A stretch of DNA of 64,000 nt from an uncultured Bacilli bacterium (GCA_934096985.1 CAKONC010000002.1:124001-188000), one strand, 5' to 3'; positions 54,424 through 63,629 are shown, counted from the first letter of the stretch. Translations and numbers: made by a program. Notes: generated by a model from the letters alone, not told the origin.

Positions 54424-54584
54424 TTTCAGTCCTCCATTTCAAAATTATAACTTCTTTTTATATTATATCATACTTTCTTTTCCTAAAAATAGAAATAGCA
54501 AAAAAAATTAAACTTGTGAATAATTATTAAATATTATTAATATAGAATTTTACATTTTTTTAACATCCATATTAGTTGTAAAAA

Positions 54585-55802
54585 TTAATTATTATATTTT
54601 GGCTGTGCACACTCTTTTAAATTAATGTTAAGTGACTTTAAGAAATCTTTTAAATATTTATTATCATCATCTGTAGTAAACTTATAACCCGTTCCCGAAG
54701 TAATAGTATAATTTGAAAAATTTCCCGTAATATATGTATGTAAATTTGCATCTGTACTATGTCTAATAATTTCAATTAAATCAAAATCATATTTACCTTT
54801 GATTGAACCCGTATACTCAAGTACATCAAGACAAGTTTCCCACTTTTTACAAGACTTATATTTAGTATATAAAATATATTTATTGTTTTTATATACATCA
54901 AGTTTTACAGGAACGCATGAAGTATTTGGAGATTCAACCGAAAATAGTAAATCTCCATATGCTAAATCATCTAAAGTTATTTTATTTACATCTACATTTA
55001 GATAGTTATAATAGATATTTTTTTTATTTTCTACTTCATTATATAATTTATCAATGTTTTTATCTTTATCAAAATTTAAAACTTGATGAGCAATTATTTT
55101 AGGAAACATTCTTCTTATCGAAGAGGTATAATCATCACCATCTTTTGAGTAAATAATTTCCTGTAAAATATTATTTTTAAATACTGCTTTTATTGGCATC
55201 GAACTTCCCGAAGAAGAAGCTAAAGCACCTCCATATTCTTCATTTTCTATATAAAAACTTCCATTATAAATCCACATATATGCATATTTATATTGACCAT
55301 CTTTTTCAATACCAAAACCATAATAGCTATAAAATACATTAAAGTCCTCATATTTTACATCAGGATTTTCCTTAAATTCTTTCTTTTTAAGAAAGTCAAT
55401 TACTTCATCATATAAATAATTTGAATCATTTACTAAATTCACCTTCATTTTAAAATTATAAATTATTAAAAAACTAATTACTATTAAAAAGATTATTGAA
55501 CTTATAGTAAATATCTTTTTATTTTTTTTCTTCATTTTTTCTTTATCTTTTATCGAAGTTATAATTGCTTTTTCTTTAGCTTCATCACTATTATCTTTTT
55601 CTCCATTAATTAACTCTTCGATACTTATATTTAGTTCATGACATATTTTTTTAAATAGTGAAACATCAGGAAAACTAATCCCTCTTTCCCATTTACTTAC
55701 TGCATTTATACTTACGCCCATTTTTTCTGAAAATTCACTTTGTGTCATATTTTTTTCTTTTCTCAAACTTGCAATGAATTTACCAATTTTTTTCTGGTCC
55801 AT
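54585..55802 (-). CDS. membrane-anchored XRE-family regulator
   Basis: 405 residues: an XRE helix-turn-helix (KKIGKFIASLRKEKNMTQSEF, SINAVSKWERGISFPD, residues 4-60), a charged linker, one transmembrane helix at about residues 94-114, then a 290-residue extracellular region. That region has cysteines (NTSCVPVKL, KSCKKWETCLD). This layout allows a signal outside the cell to affect a DNA-binding domain inside, but no ligand is known. Its wild-type helix-turn-helix contrasts with the nonsense-mutated one at 45773-46162. Confidence 0.82.
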   Translation of the reverse strand: MDQKKIGKFIASLRKEKNMTQSEFSEKMGVSINAVSKWERGISFPDVSLFKKICHELNISIEELINGEKDNSDEAKEKAIITSIKDKEKMKKKNKKIFTISSIIFLIVISFLIIYNFKMKVNLVNDSNYLYDEVIDFLKKKEFKENPDVKYEDFNVFYSYYGFGIEKDGQYKYAYMWIYNGSFYIENEEYGGALASSSGSSMPIKAVFKNNILQEIIYSKDGDDYTSSIRRMFPKIIAHQVLNFDKDKNIDKLYNEVENKKNIYYNYLNVDVNKITLDDLAYGDLLFSVESPNTSCVPVKLDVYKNNKYILYTKYKSCKKWETCLDVLEYTGSIKGKYDFDLIEIIRHSTDANLHTYITGNFSNYTITSGTGYKFTTDDDNKYLKDFLKSLNINLKECAQPKYNN

Positions 55803-55875
55803 ATTATCACTTCCTATAAAAATATTATCATTTTAATAATTATTTTTACACACACTATTGGTTTAATTTTACTAT

Positions 55876-56125
55876 ATTTTAATATTTAATAATAGCAATA
55901 TATAAAAAAATACCCAATCGGGTATTAATTCCAAACTAAATTATATTTTAAATTTCTTTTAAATAAATCCCAAAGATTGGCTTTTAATATAGTTTCATTA
56001 ATTGTAATATCAACTTCATTTATTTGTTTACCATTACTATCACTTTGCCAATGATATCCCCTTTTTAATGGAACAATTGCTTTGTCAATATTTAGTTTAT
56101 TTTTAAAAGTATTAAAAATTTATTA
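55876..56125 (-). pseudogene. remnant of a duplicated D,D-carboxypeptidase 3' end
   Basis: The stretch from the ATACCC/GGGTAT terminator through the final codons matches 57449-57615 almost base for base (for example TTCCAAACTAAATTATATTT). After CCATTACTATCA it skips about 18 bases, and further on it jumps again, ending on a match to about 57826-57850 (TTTAAAAGTATTAAA). It is therefore a direct repeat with internal deletions, 1.57 kb away from its parent. Confidence 0.82.
55904..55926 (-). terminator. terminator carried in the duplicated segment
   Basis: ATACCC, AATC loop and GGGTAT arms (55910-55925) followed by a minus-strand T run; it is the same sequence as the terminator of the intact gene. 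Confidence 0.75.
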
Positions 56126-56132
56126 AAATAAG

Positions 56133-57158
56133 TTAGTTAAATATATCAAAATATTGACTAACATCATAGCTATCTAAATTAGTTGCAATAATAGAGCATT
56201 TTAAGACTTTCTCTTCACGTTTTTTAATTATTATTTTATATTTAATACCTTTATCTATTTTCGGAGCATAATAGCAAGCATAATCACCAGAAATATATCC
56301 TATATGATTATGATTTTTATCTAATACTTTTATAGCATTTGTATCAAACTTATTATTTAATTCTCTAACAATATATAATTCTTCGTTATCCTTTAATTTA
56401 TCAACATATTGTTTTCTTTCTGCTAAAGTTATTCCGACTACAGTAATATAACAATTTAAACTGTTTGCTGTATTTTCCCAATTAGGAACCAAAGTACTAT
56501 ACTTTTTTTCTAACAAATAATAAATATCTCTATCAATAACAACTATATTTTTATCAGGATATAATTCTTTAAAACGTTTCATATTTTGCAAACTTCTGTA
56601 ATCTAAATTACCCTTAATCTCTATTAATGTTCCATCATTTAAAATCAAATCCGGCACATACATAAAAGACATATATTTATAATCACAATCATTTTTATCC
56701 AAAACAAATCCATCATTTTCATATTTATAATCTATTTGCAAATAATTAAATAAACGTATTATATTTGCTTCCCATGAAGACATAACCTCTTCCTCAATAT
56801 CATCACGTTTGCCTTTTTTAAATTCTATTTTATGCTCATTAATATTGGTACTACTTTTAGTACTACTTTTATTTATTATTTCTTGAAAATTACATTTTGG
56901 AAATCTTGCACAAACAATATATTCACCGAATCTAGCTTTTTTAATTAATAATTTTTTACCACATTTTGGACAATCCATTTTTTCATAAGTCACAGGAATA
57001 TTTTCACTAGTAAATTTACAATTTAAACATTGATATAATTTAGTACCTCTGCTGGTTCTGATAACTTTCATATTTTCATTACACCTAGGACAAAATACAT
57101 CTTTTAAAATCATATTTTCATCATCAACATGATGAACCTGAGTATTAACATATCTCAT
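56133..57158 (-). CDS. predicted nuclease: zinc ribbons, PD-(D/E)XK and HIRAN domains
   Basis: 341 residues. Two topoisomerase-type C4 zinc ribbons (C23/C26/C44/C47 and C63/C66/C83/C89) bind DNA. A PD-(D/E)XK nuclease follows, with E130, D170 (YVPDLIL) and E180-x-K182 (IEIKG). A HIRAN domain (about residues 237-325, VVGITLAERKQY, NAIKVLDKNHNHIGYISGDY) usually recognises DNA ends or gaps. The combination suggests DNA repair or defence. It is bracketed by an intact carboxypeptidase gene and a decayed copy of its end. Confidence 0.82.
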   Translation of the reverse strand: MRYVNTQVHHVDDENMILKDVFCPRCNENMKVIRTSRGTKLYQCLNCKFTSENIPVTYEKMDCPKCGKKLLIKKARFGEYIVCARFPKCNFQEIINKSSTKSSTNINEHKIEFKKGKRDDIEEEVMSSWEANIIRLFNYLQIDYKYENDGFVLDKNDCDYKYMSFMYVPDLILNDGTLIEIKGNLDYRSLQNMKRFKELYPDKNIVVIDRDIYYLLEKKYSTLVPNWENTANSLNCYITVVGITLAERKQYVDKLKDNEELYIVRELNNKFDTNAIKVLDKNHNHIGYISGDYACYYAPKIDKGIKYKIIIKKREEKVLKCSIIATNLDSYDVSQYFDIFN

Positions 57159-57496
57159 AAAACACCTCCATTATTATTTATTATACATTAGTTTTTGGTG
57201 TTTTTTATCATTTCATTTAAATTTTTATATAAAATCGGAATTCTGTAATCAAAAACTCCACCTCTAACCGGACTTTTTTTATTTAATACAGATTTTAATT
57301 AGAATACGACATTTTCTTTTCATAATTATTTAAATGTATAAAAATATTTTTTAAATTGATTATAACTTCTTTAATATCTTCTTATAAATTAAATTTTCTT
57401 AGTTTGTTTTTTTCAAATTTGTCAATTTTTCTCTAATTCATATTAACATTTTAATATTTAAGAGTAGCAATACATAAAAAAATACCCAATCGGGTA
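57159..57496. other. 338-base gap: promoter of the nuclease, orphan coding fragment and repeat
   Basis: On the minus strand TATAAT and GGAGGTG precede the nuclease start. Upstream lies a coding-like fragment (57188-57298). The far end (from 57449) is the parent copy of the direct repeat including its terminator. Confidence 0.65.
57188..57298 (-). pseudogene. orphan C-terminal coding fragment
   Basis: A 36-codon frame without start reads KKSPVRGGVFDYRIPILYK and ends in NTKN and TAA. The composition (glycine, proline, arginine) is protein-like, unlike the surrounding AT-rich spacer. A stop lies directly upstream in frame. It looks like the tail of a lost gene, but it is short and unassigned. 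Confidence 0.35.
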
Positions 57497-57498
57497 TT
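57476..57498 (-). terminator. terminator of the second D,D-carboxypeptidase gene
   Basis: ATACCC and GGGTAT arms around AATC (57482-57497) overlap the stop codon and are followed by a minus-strand T run. Confidence 0.85.
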
Positions 57499-58642
57499 AA
57501 TTCCAAACTAAATTATATTTTAAATTTCTTTTAAATAAGTCCCAAAGATTGGCTTTTAATATAGTTTCATTAATTGTAATATCTACTTCATTTATTTGTT
57601 TGCCATTACTATCAAGTATTTTAACCTTACCAATGATATCTCCTTTTTTTACTGGAGCAATTACTTTATCAATATTTAGTTTAAATTGATAATCACTTGG
57701 TTTATCACTTACATTTAAAAGTTCAATTGCATCATTTACTAATACAACATCAACACTACTTTTTTTACCATTTTGAACTTTTATTTTTCCTAATGAAACA
57801 TTTTTATCCTTTATTAAGTTTACTTTAAAAGTATTAAAGCCATAATTTAAAAGTTTTACTGTATCACTACTTCTTTTTTCTATTGATTCTTCACCCATTA
57901 CAACACTTATAAGTCTTAAATTATTTTTTTTAGCAGTAGCAGTTAAACAATAACCAGCATTTTTTGTATATCCTGTTTTAAGTCCATCTACTCCATCATA
58001 AAATCGTACTAATTTATTAGTATTGACAAGCCAAATTTGTGAACCATCTGGTTTGGTTAAATATTCTTCATACACTTTTGTAAAATCAAGAATTTGCTCA
58101 TGTTTTAAAAGTTCTCTTGCCATAATTGACATGTCATATGCGCTTGAATAATGTCCTTCTTCATCAAGACCATGAACATTTGAAAAATGAGTATTTGCTA
58201 GATTTAAAATTTCAGCTTTTTTATTCATTGCCTCAATAAAATGCTCTTTTGAACCATAGGTTTTTTCCGCTAAAGCAACGACTGCATCATTTGCCGATGC
58301 CATAGCTACACCTTTAATTAAATCTTTAACTAAATAACTTTCACCAGGATTTAAAAATATTTGACTTCCACCCATTGAGGATGCCTCAGTACTAATCTCT
58401 ATTTTATCATCAAGTCTTAACGAGCCATCATCTATTTTTTCCATTATCAAAATTAAACTCATTATTTTAGTCATCGATGCTGGAGCTAATCTTTCATTTT
58501 CATTTTTGTTATATAACACTTTTCCTGTATTTTGATCTATTAGAATTGCACTTTTAGCACCTAATTCCATTTCTACAGCGTTTACATTAGTAAAATAAAA
58601 TAACAAAAATAAAGTTAATACAAATATAAATATCTTTTTCAT
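57497..58642 (-). CDS. D-alanyl-D-alanine carboxypeptidase (peptidase S11), second copy
   Basis: 381 residues from ATG 58642 (a GTG six bases upstream is possible). A signal peptide (KKIFIFVLTLFLLFYFTNVNA) is followed by the catalytic motifs SMTK near residue 57 and LKTGYT near residue 224. HGLDEEGHYSSAYD lies between them. A C-terminal beta domain and amphipathic tail (NLWDLFKRNLKYNL) anchor it, as in DacA/DacF. It removes terminal D-Ala from stem peptides. Its 3' end is duplicated in decayed form at 55876-56125. Confidence 0.94.
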   Translation of the reverse strand: MKKIFIFVLTLFLLFYFTNVNAVEMELGAKSAILIDQNTGKVLYNKNENERLAPASMTKIMSLILIMEKIDDGSLRLDDKIEISTEASSMGGSQIFLNPGESYLVKDLIKGVAMASANDAVVALAEKTYGSKEHFIEAMNKKAEILNLANTHFSNVHGLDEEGHYSSAYDMSIMARELLKHEQILDFTKVYEEYLTKPDGSQIWLVNTNKLVRFYDGVDGLKTGYTKNAGYCLTATAKKNNLRLISVVMGEESIEKRSSDTVKLLNYGFNTFKVNLIKDKNVSLGKIKVQNGKKSSVDVVLVNDAIELLNVSDKPSDYQFKLNIDKVIAPVKKGDIIGKVKILDSNGKQINEVDITINETILKANLWDLFKRNLKYNLVWN

Positions 58643-58697
58643 AAACACCTCATACTAATTTTTATTATTATCTTTTTGAAAAAATTACTATTTTATT

Positions 58698-58725
58698 TTG
58701 AATTTATTAAAGCATTTGATATAAT
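58698..58725 (+). promoter_or_regulatory. promoter of the GT-C-like membrane protein
   Basis: TTGAAT (58698-58703), 16 bases, TATAAT (58720-58725), followed by GGAAGG and the start codon. Confidence 0.75.
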
Positions 58726-58739
58726 TTTTATGGAAGGTG

Positions 58740-60320
58740 ATGATATTGAGAAAGAAAAAAGGAAAAGATAAGAAAGATAGCTATAAATCTTCAAAATGGC
58801 TACCGATATTTTTTATTATTTTCTTATCTATTTTTGTTGTATTAAGTAATAGTAAACTTGATAACGATTTATGGTATCTTCTTACCGAAGGAAGATATAT
58901 ATTAAAACATGGAATATTTCATGTAGACCCACTATCTATGCACGAAGGCTTAAATGTAGTTGTTCAAAACTGGTTTTCAGCTTCATTTTTATGGATAGTT
59001 TATGACTTTTTCGGAGAAATGGGAATACTTGCATTAATTGTACTTTGTAACGCTATGATATGTATATTAATTTATAAAATATCTTATTTAATAAGTGATG
59101 AAAACAAAATTTTATCTACAATAATTATGTTTATTTGTGATTTAACTTTATTAACTCACTACATTGTATCTAGACCACAAATATTTAGTTATATTACTTT
59201 ATTATCTCTTATTTATGTTTTAGAACTTTATATACATAAAAAAAATAAAAAGTACTTAATTTGGCTGCCAATTATTTCATTTATTCAAATAAATATGCAT
59301 GCTTCATTATGGATAATGTTATTTTTATTTATTTTATGCTATGTTATTGATTCAATAAGATGTCCTGCTTTAAGGCTTCAAGGGTATGAAAAAAAGCCAT
59401 TATTTATTGCTATACTTATATCAATTTTAGTAGGGTTTATTAATCCATATGGATATAAAGCAATAACATTTATATTTGGTTCATTTTCTGATACATATAT
59501 GAGAATGTTTATTAAAGAATTGTTGCCATTTAGTATAAATACTTCTTTATGTAAACATATGGCCATTATAATTTTAGCCATAGGACTTATTTATGTTTAT
59601 TTCAGGGAAGGAAATATAAGGGTAAGATATATTTGCTTATTCTGTGGAACCATGATTTTAGGATTTATGGCATTAAAAGGATTTAGTAATTTTATCTTGG
59701 TAGCATTTTTTCCACTTGCATATTTTTTCAAGGATATGTTGCCAAAAGATTTAGGATTTATTTTAAAACCTGTTCAAAAAGTAACTAATTATATTTTTAT
59801 GTTTTTTTCAATTGTAGCTTTTGGAGCATTAGGATTTTTCTATGTAACATCAAAAGAAAATGTTGCCTTATCACATAATGCCGAAGGTGCAATAGACACT
59901 TTAGAAAAATATTATAAAGATACGGAAACTGCTAAAGTATATTCATCATTTAATGATGGAGGATATGTAGAATTTCGAGGATACAAAGCATATATTGATC
60001 CACGTGCTGAATACTTTTTAAAGAAAAATAATGGTAAAGCCGATATTTTCAAAGAGTTTTACGATTTAGAACATGGTTCATTAGATGTACATAAATTCTT
60101 AGAAAAATATAATTTCACTCATTTACTCGTAGCCACTGATGATTATTTATATAGTCATATTGACACTGACATTGATAACTACTTTGTTTTATATGAGAAT
60201 ACAAATAAAGGTTATAGACTATATTCTCGTAACGACTTATTTGACAAAGAAGAAAGAGAAAAAATTATTAAACAATATAATAGTGTTGTCGATGAAGCAA
60301 AGAAAAAAGATTCAAATTAA
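58740..60320 (+). CDS. polytopic membrane protein, GT-C glycosyltransferase-like
   Basis: About 526 residues. The start may be ATG 58740 or TTG 58746, the latter better spaced from GGAAGG. About ten transmembrane helices follow a basic start. The first extracellular loop carries LDNDLWYLLTEGRYILKHG, then VVQNWFSASFLW, a pattern common to a family of GT-C-like, lipid-linked sugar transferases. The C-terminal 130 residues are soluble (YSSFNDGGYVEFRGYKAYID). Donor and acceptor are unknown. It ends at a bidirectional terminator facing ylxM. Confidence 0.72.
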   Translation: MILRKKKGKDKKDSYKSSKWLPIFFIIFLSIFVVLSNSKLDNDLWYLLTEGRYILKHGIFHVDPLSMHEGLNVVVQNWFSASFLWIVYDFFGEMGILALIVLCNAMICILIYKISYLISDENKILSTIIMFICDLTLLTHYIVSRPQIFSYITLLSLIYVLELYIHKKNKKYLIWLPIISFIQINMHASLWIMLFLFILCYVIDSIRCPALRLQGYEKKPLFIAILISILVGFINPYGYKAITFIFGSFSDTYMRMFIKELLPFSINTSLCKHMAIIILAIGLIYVYFREGNIRVRYICLFCGTMILGFMALKGFSNFILVAFFPLAYFFKDMLPKDLGFILKPVQKVTNYIFMFFSIVAFGALGFFYVTSKENVALSHNAEGAIDTLEKYYKDTETAKVYSSFNDGGYVEFRGYKAYIDPRAEYFLKKNNGKADIFKEFYDLEHGSLDVHKFLEKYNFTHLLVATDDYLYSHIDTDIDNYFVLYENTNKGYRLYSRNDLFDKEEREKIIKQYNSVVDEAKKKDSN

Positions 60321-60338
60321 AATGAATCTTTTTTTAAT
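60300..60338. terminator. bidirectional terminator between the GT-C gene and ylxM
   Basis: AAAAAGATTCA and TGAATCTTTTT arms with A and T runs. It covers both stop codons. Confidence 0.85.
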
Positions 60339-60556
60339 AGTTTATAATAACCAATATTTTCTTCGTAATAATCGAGTTTTATTTGACCATCTTTAATAAC
60401 TTTTCCAACATAACTTTTAGAAACATTTTTTAATTCCGATATCTCACTAAGTGATAAATTTTCATTATAATATAGTTCAAATATATTCCTTTGTTTTTCT
60501 GTAAACAAACATTTATAAATATTGTAAAGCTCAGAATAATAAATAAAATTTTCCAT
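60317..60556 (-). CDS. ylxM: YlxM family DNA-binding/SRP-associated protein
   Basis: 79-residue helix-turn-helix protein of the UPF0122 family. FTEKQRNIFELYYNENLSLSE leads into ISELKNVSKSYVGKVI, a sigma-70 region 4-like fold. YlxM proteins are encoded next to ffh or ftsY and have been linked to the signal recognition particle. Here it directly follows ftsY, sharing a TAATG overlap, so it is made with it. It is shorter than the usual 105-110 residues, ending soon after the second helix. Confidence 0.85.
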   Translation of the reverse strand: MENFIYYSELYNIYKCLFTEKQRNIFELYYNENLSLSEISELKNVSKSYVGKVIKDGQIKLDYYEENIGYYKLLKKDSF

Positions 60557-61542
60557 TATAATAAGTCCTTAAATAAACCATATATATAATTTTCAATATC
60601 AAAGTTTTCTAAATCCGTCATCTTTTCACCCAAGCCAATAAACTTAACTGGAATATGTGTACTTTCTTTAATTGCTAAAACTATTCCACCTTTAGCAGTA
60701 CTATCAAGTTTAGTTAATACAATACCTGTTATATTGGTTATTTTTTGAAATTCCATAGCTTGCATTATACCATTTTGACCAGTATTTGAATCAATTACAA
60801 GTAATGTTTCATGTGGTGCTCCAGGAATGATTTTCCCTATTACACGATTTATTTTTTCTAGTTCAGCCATTAAATTTACTTTATTTTGAAGTCTTCCAGC
60901 AGTATCTATCAAAACTATATCGTTATTATTTTTAACTGCTTCATTTAAACCATCATATATAACTCCGGCAGGATCAATATTCTCTTTTCCATAAAATGAT
61001 GTTCCAACTCTTTCTGACCAAAGTTTTAATTGTTCAACCGCACCAGCTCTAAAAGTATCACCTGCAATCATCATAACACTTTTACCCATATTTTTAAATT
61101 TATAAGCAAGTTTAGCAATTGTGGTAGTTTTTCCTACACCATTTACACCAACCATAAGTATTACTGTAGGACCTTCGGAAGCATAATTAATTTTATCAGT
61201 TAAACTTTCACCCTCAACATAAATTATGAAAAGTTCATCAACTATAACTTCATTTAAATATTTTGTATTTTCAATATGTTCTTTTTTAACTCTATCTTTT
61301 AGTCTATCCATAAAACTAAATACTGTATTTACACCAATATCAGCACTTATTAAAATATTTTCAAGTTCATCAAAATATTCATCACTTACTTTTGTATATT
61401 TAATTCCAAGTAAATTTAACTTGGAAACAAATTCTTTTCGAGTTTTTTCTAGACCTTTATCATATTTTTGAGATTCTTCAGATGCTGAAATACTTTCTTT
61501 TTTCGAAGAAAATTTTTCTTTAATTTTGCTAAAAAATGACAT
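60556..61542 (-). CDS. ftsY: signal recognition particle receptor FtsY
   Basis: 328-residue GTPase that docks ribosome-nascent-chain/SRP complexes at the membrane. A charged N-terminal segment and N domain are followed by the G domain: GVNGVGKTTTIAKLA near residue 134, DTFRAGAVEQL, DTAGRLQNK near residue 217, TKLDSTAKGG near residue 277 and GLGEKMTDLENF near the end. The start overlaps the yebC stop (TAATG) and its stop overlaps the ylxM start. Confidence 0.97.
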   Translation of the reverse strand: MSFFSKIKEKFSSKKESISASEESQKYDKGLEKTRKEFVSKLNLLGIKYTKVSDEYFDELENILISADIGVNTVFSFMDRLKDRVKKEHIENTKYLNEVIVDELFIIYVEGESLTDKINYASEGPTVILMVGVNGVGKTTTIAKLAYKFKNMGKSVMMIAGDTFRAGAVEQLKLWSERVGTSFYGKENIDPAGVIYDGLNEAVKNNNDIVLIDTAGRLQNKVNLMAELEKINRVIGKIIPGAPHETLLVIDSNTGQNGIMQAMEFQKITNITGIVLTKLDSTAKGGIVLAIKESTHIPVKFIGLGEKMTDLENFDIENYIYGLFKDLL

Positions 61543-62258
61543 TATAACTCCACATTATGATAAATATTTGATACATCCTCAACATCATTAAGCATATTTA
61601 AAAGAAGTTCAAATTTTTCTTTATCTTCACCCTCTAAAGTGATTTTTTCTTTAGCAAACATTCCTACTTCGTCATATAAATAATCTACATTTGGAATAAT
61701 TTTTTCAATTACATCTTTTAACTTATTTTCGTCAGTAGGGTTTACAGAGATTGTAATTACTCCATCTTCATCTTCGAAATCTACTGGTTCAATCTCAGCC
61801 TCAATTAATTTGTCTAAAACTTCTTCACCATTATCATATTTAAAAGAAACAATGCCAAGATAATCATAATTATATGCAACTGAATTTGTAACACCTAAGC
61901 TTTTATGAACTTTATTAAAAGCTGCTCTTACAAAACCAACAGTACGATTAACATTATCAGTTAAACATTTTATAATAAGTGTTGATGCACCAGGACCAAA
62001 TCCTTCATAAGTTACAACTTCATATTCATCTTGTCCCATGCCTTTTGCTTTATCAATTGCACGATTAATTATATCAGATGGCACTTCATTCTTCTTAGCC
62101 TTTTCAATAATTCTTTTTAAAACAATATTTGAATCAGGATCAGGAATACCTTTCTTAGCTGCTAAATAAATTTCTTTAGCAAATGTTGTATAAATTTTTC
62201 CTCTTGCAGCACCAGTTTTTTGAATGCTTGCTTTTCTTACTTCGTATGCTCTACCCAT
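61542..62258 (-). CDS. yebC: YebC/PmpR family transcription/translation factor
   Basis: 238 residues from ATG 62258, chosen because GRAYEVRKASIQKTGAARGK is the standard start and GAGGG lies upstream. The three-domain fold is complete (DSNIVLKRIIEKAKKNEVP, YEGFGPGASTLIIKCLTDN, VNPTDENKLKDVIEKI). YebC proteins have been described as DNA-binding regulators and, more recently, as factors relieving ribosome stalling. It lies upstream of ftsY-ylxM in one operon. Confidence 0.93.
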   Translation of the reverse strand: MGRAYEVRKASIQKTGAARGKIYTTFAKEIYLAAKKGIPDPDSNIVLKRIIEKAKKNEVPSDIINRAIDKAKGMGQDEYEVVTYEGFGPGASTLIIKCLTDNVNRTVGFVRAAFNKVHKSLGVTNSVAYNYDYLGIVSFKYDNGEEVLDKLIEAEIEPVDFEDEDGVITISVNPTDENKLKDVIEKIIPNVDYLYDEVGMFAKEKITLEGEDKEKFELLLNMLNDVEDVSNIYHNVEL

Positions 62259-62328
62259 AACTTTTCCCTCTTTCATTAAATATTTTTCTTTTTTCAAGAA
62301 ATGCTAGATATATTATATCAAAAAGATA

Positions 62329-62366
62329 TAAAAAAAAAAACTAATTATGCTTTTCTATAATTAGTT
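62329..62366 (-). terminator. terminator of the gtrA operon
   Basis: AAACTAATTAT and ATAATTAGTTT arms with a run of ten or more T on the minus strand. It covers the gtrA stop region. Confidence 0.88.
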
Positions 62367-62724
62367 TTCTTGTTATAAAGTTATAAACCATAACAACCGC
62401 TGTAGCAAATAATTTTACTATCATTACATCAATGTGCATTTTCGTAGTACCAAAATAAATTAATAATTCATTAATTCCTAAACCTACTACACTAAGAAGA
62501 ACAAATATAATAACTTCTTTCGGAGTTTGTTTTTTAGCATCAAATACCCATTTTGTACTAGCAAAATAGTTAAATGTTAATGATATAACAAATGATATTG
62601 CGGCACTTATTAATTCATTTAAGCCTATTACTTTTGCTAAAAGAAATAATATACCATAGTCAATAACAAATGCTATGCCACCTACTACACCAAATTTTAA
62701 AATTTGATTAATTAGATTTTTCAT
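62341..62724 (-). CDS. GtrA family membrane protein
   Basis: 127 residues, four transmembrane helices, with the family start KFGVVGGIAFVIDYGILFLL and ISFVISLTFNYFASTKWVF near residue 45. GtrA proteins are proposed to flip or accept lipid-linked sugars, often undecaprenyl-phosphate-glucose, for surface glycosylation. It overlaps the upstream glycosyltransferase gene by four bases; that enzyme probably makes the lipid-sugar it handles. Confidence 0.9.
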   Translation of the reverse strand: MKNLINQILKFGVVGGIAFVIDYGILFLLAKVIGLNELISAAISFVISLTFNYFASTKWVFDAKKQTPKEVIIFVLLSVVGLGINELLIYFGTTKMHIDVMIVKLFATAVVMVYNFITRKLIIEKHN

Positions 62725-63629
62725 TTTTCTTCTTTCATTAAGTTCATTAAAATTTCATATTCTTGTTTATGTTTTTTAGCAATTACTCCTAAAATAATAC
62801 CACAAGCATAAGTCATTAAAGTAAGTAAGAAAAGCATACCAGCTATTATAAATCTTACTGAATGATCACTAACTGCATTCATAACAGGAATTCCTAAAAT
62901 TAAACTAACTATTAATAAAAGTGTACCAATTATTCCAAAGAATGCCATTGGTCTATACTCTTTAAATAAAGTAGCAATAGTTTTTAGTACTTTAAATCCA
63001 TCTTTATATGTATTAAGTTTAGATACACTACCCTCAGGTCTATCTTTATAATTAACTGGAACTTCTACTAAATGATAATTTTTATCAACAGCATGAATAG
63101 TCATCTCAGTTTCAATTTCAAATCCTTTTGATAAAACTGGGAATCCCTTAACAAAATCATAACTAAATGCACGATATCCAGTCATTATATCTTTTACATT
63201 ATTGTGAAATAATTTGTTAATAAAAAATCTTACCATTTTATTTCCTAAATTGTGAAATGGTCTTTTATTTTCAGTAAAATATGTAGAAGATAATCTATCA
63301 CCTATAACCATATCAGCTTTTTTAGCAAGAATTAAATCACACATTTCACGAGCATTTTCAGCAGGGTAAGTATCATCACCATCTATCATGATATAACACT
63401 CAGCATCAATGTCTCTAAACATTGAACGAATAACATTTCCCTTTCCTTGTTTATATTCATAAACAACTGTTGCTCCAGCTTTTCTAGCTATTTCGTCTGT
63501 ATGATCACTAGAATTATTATCATACACGTAAATTGTAGCTTCAGGTAATGCTTTTTTATAATCTTTAACAACCTTAGCTACTGTCTTTGATTCATTATAA
63601 CAAGGAATCAAAACTGCAATTTTATCCAT
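62721..63629 (-). CDS. family 2 glycosyltransferase, polyprenyl-phosphate sugar synthase type
   Basis: 302 residues from ATG 63629, after AAGGAAGG. The GT2 domain (AVLIPCYNESKTVAKVV, VYDNNSSDHTDEIARKAGA, MIDGDDTYPAE near residue 92) is followed by two C-terminal transmembrane helices (MAFFGIIGTLLLIVSLILG, GMLFLLTLMTYACGIILG). This matches DPM1/GtrB-like enzymes that load a sugar from a nucleotide donor onto undecaprenyl phosphate. It is coupled to gtrA, forming a surface-glycosylation pair. Confidence 0.93.
   Translation of the reverse strand: MDKIAVLIPCYNESKTVAKVVKDYKKALPEATIYVYDNNSSDHTDEIARKAGATVVYEYKQGKGNVIRSMFRDIDAECYIMIDGDDTYPAENAREMCDLILAKKADMVIGDRLSSTYFTENKRPFHNLGNKMVRFFINKLFHNNVKDIMTGYRAFSYDFVKGFPVLSKGFEIETEMTIHAVDKNYHLVEVPVNYKDRPEGSVSKLNTYKDGFKVLKTIATLFKEYRPMAFFGIIGTLLLIVSLILGIPVMNAVSDHSVRFIIAGMLFLLTLMTYACGIILGVIAKKHKQEYEILMNLMKEEK

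Larger units (their letters stand above)
55803..56132. other. 330-base gap: promoter of the XRE gene and decayed copy of a carboxypeptidase 3' end
   Basis: The left part holds the minus-strand promoter region of the XRE gene (GATAAT/TATAAT boxes). From about 55876 to 56125 the DNA repeats the end of the D,D-carboxypeptidase gene located at 57497-58642. No intact ORF is present. Confidence 0.75.

Noticed and set aside
55861..57700. CRISPR array or tandem repeats suggested by recurring sequence
   Set aside because: Only two copies exist, and they correspond to a gene 3' end and its terminator, without spacer-like periodicity.
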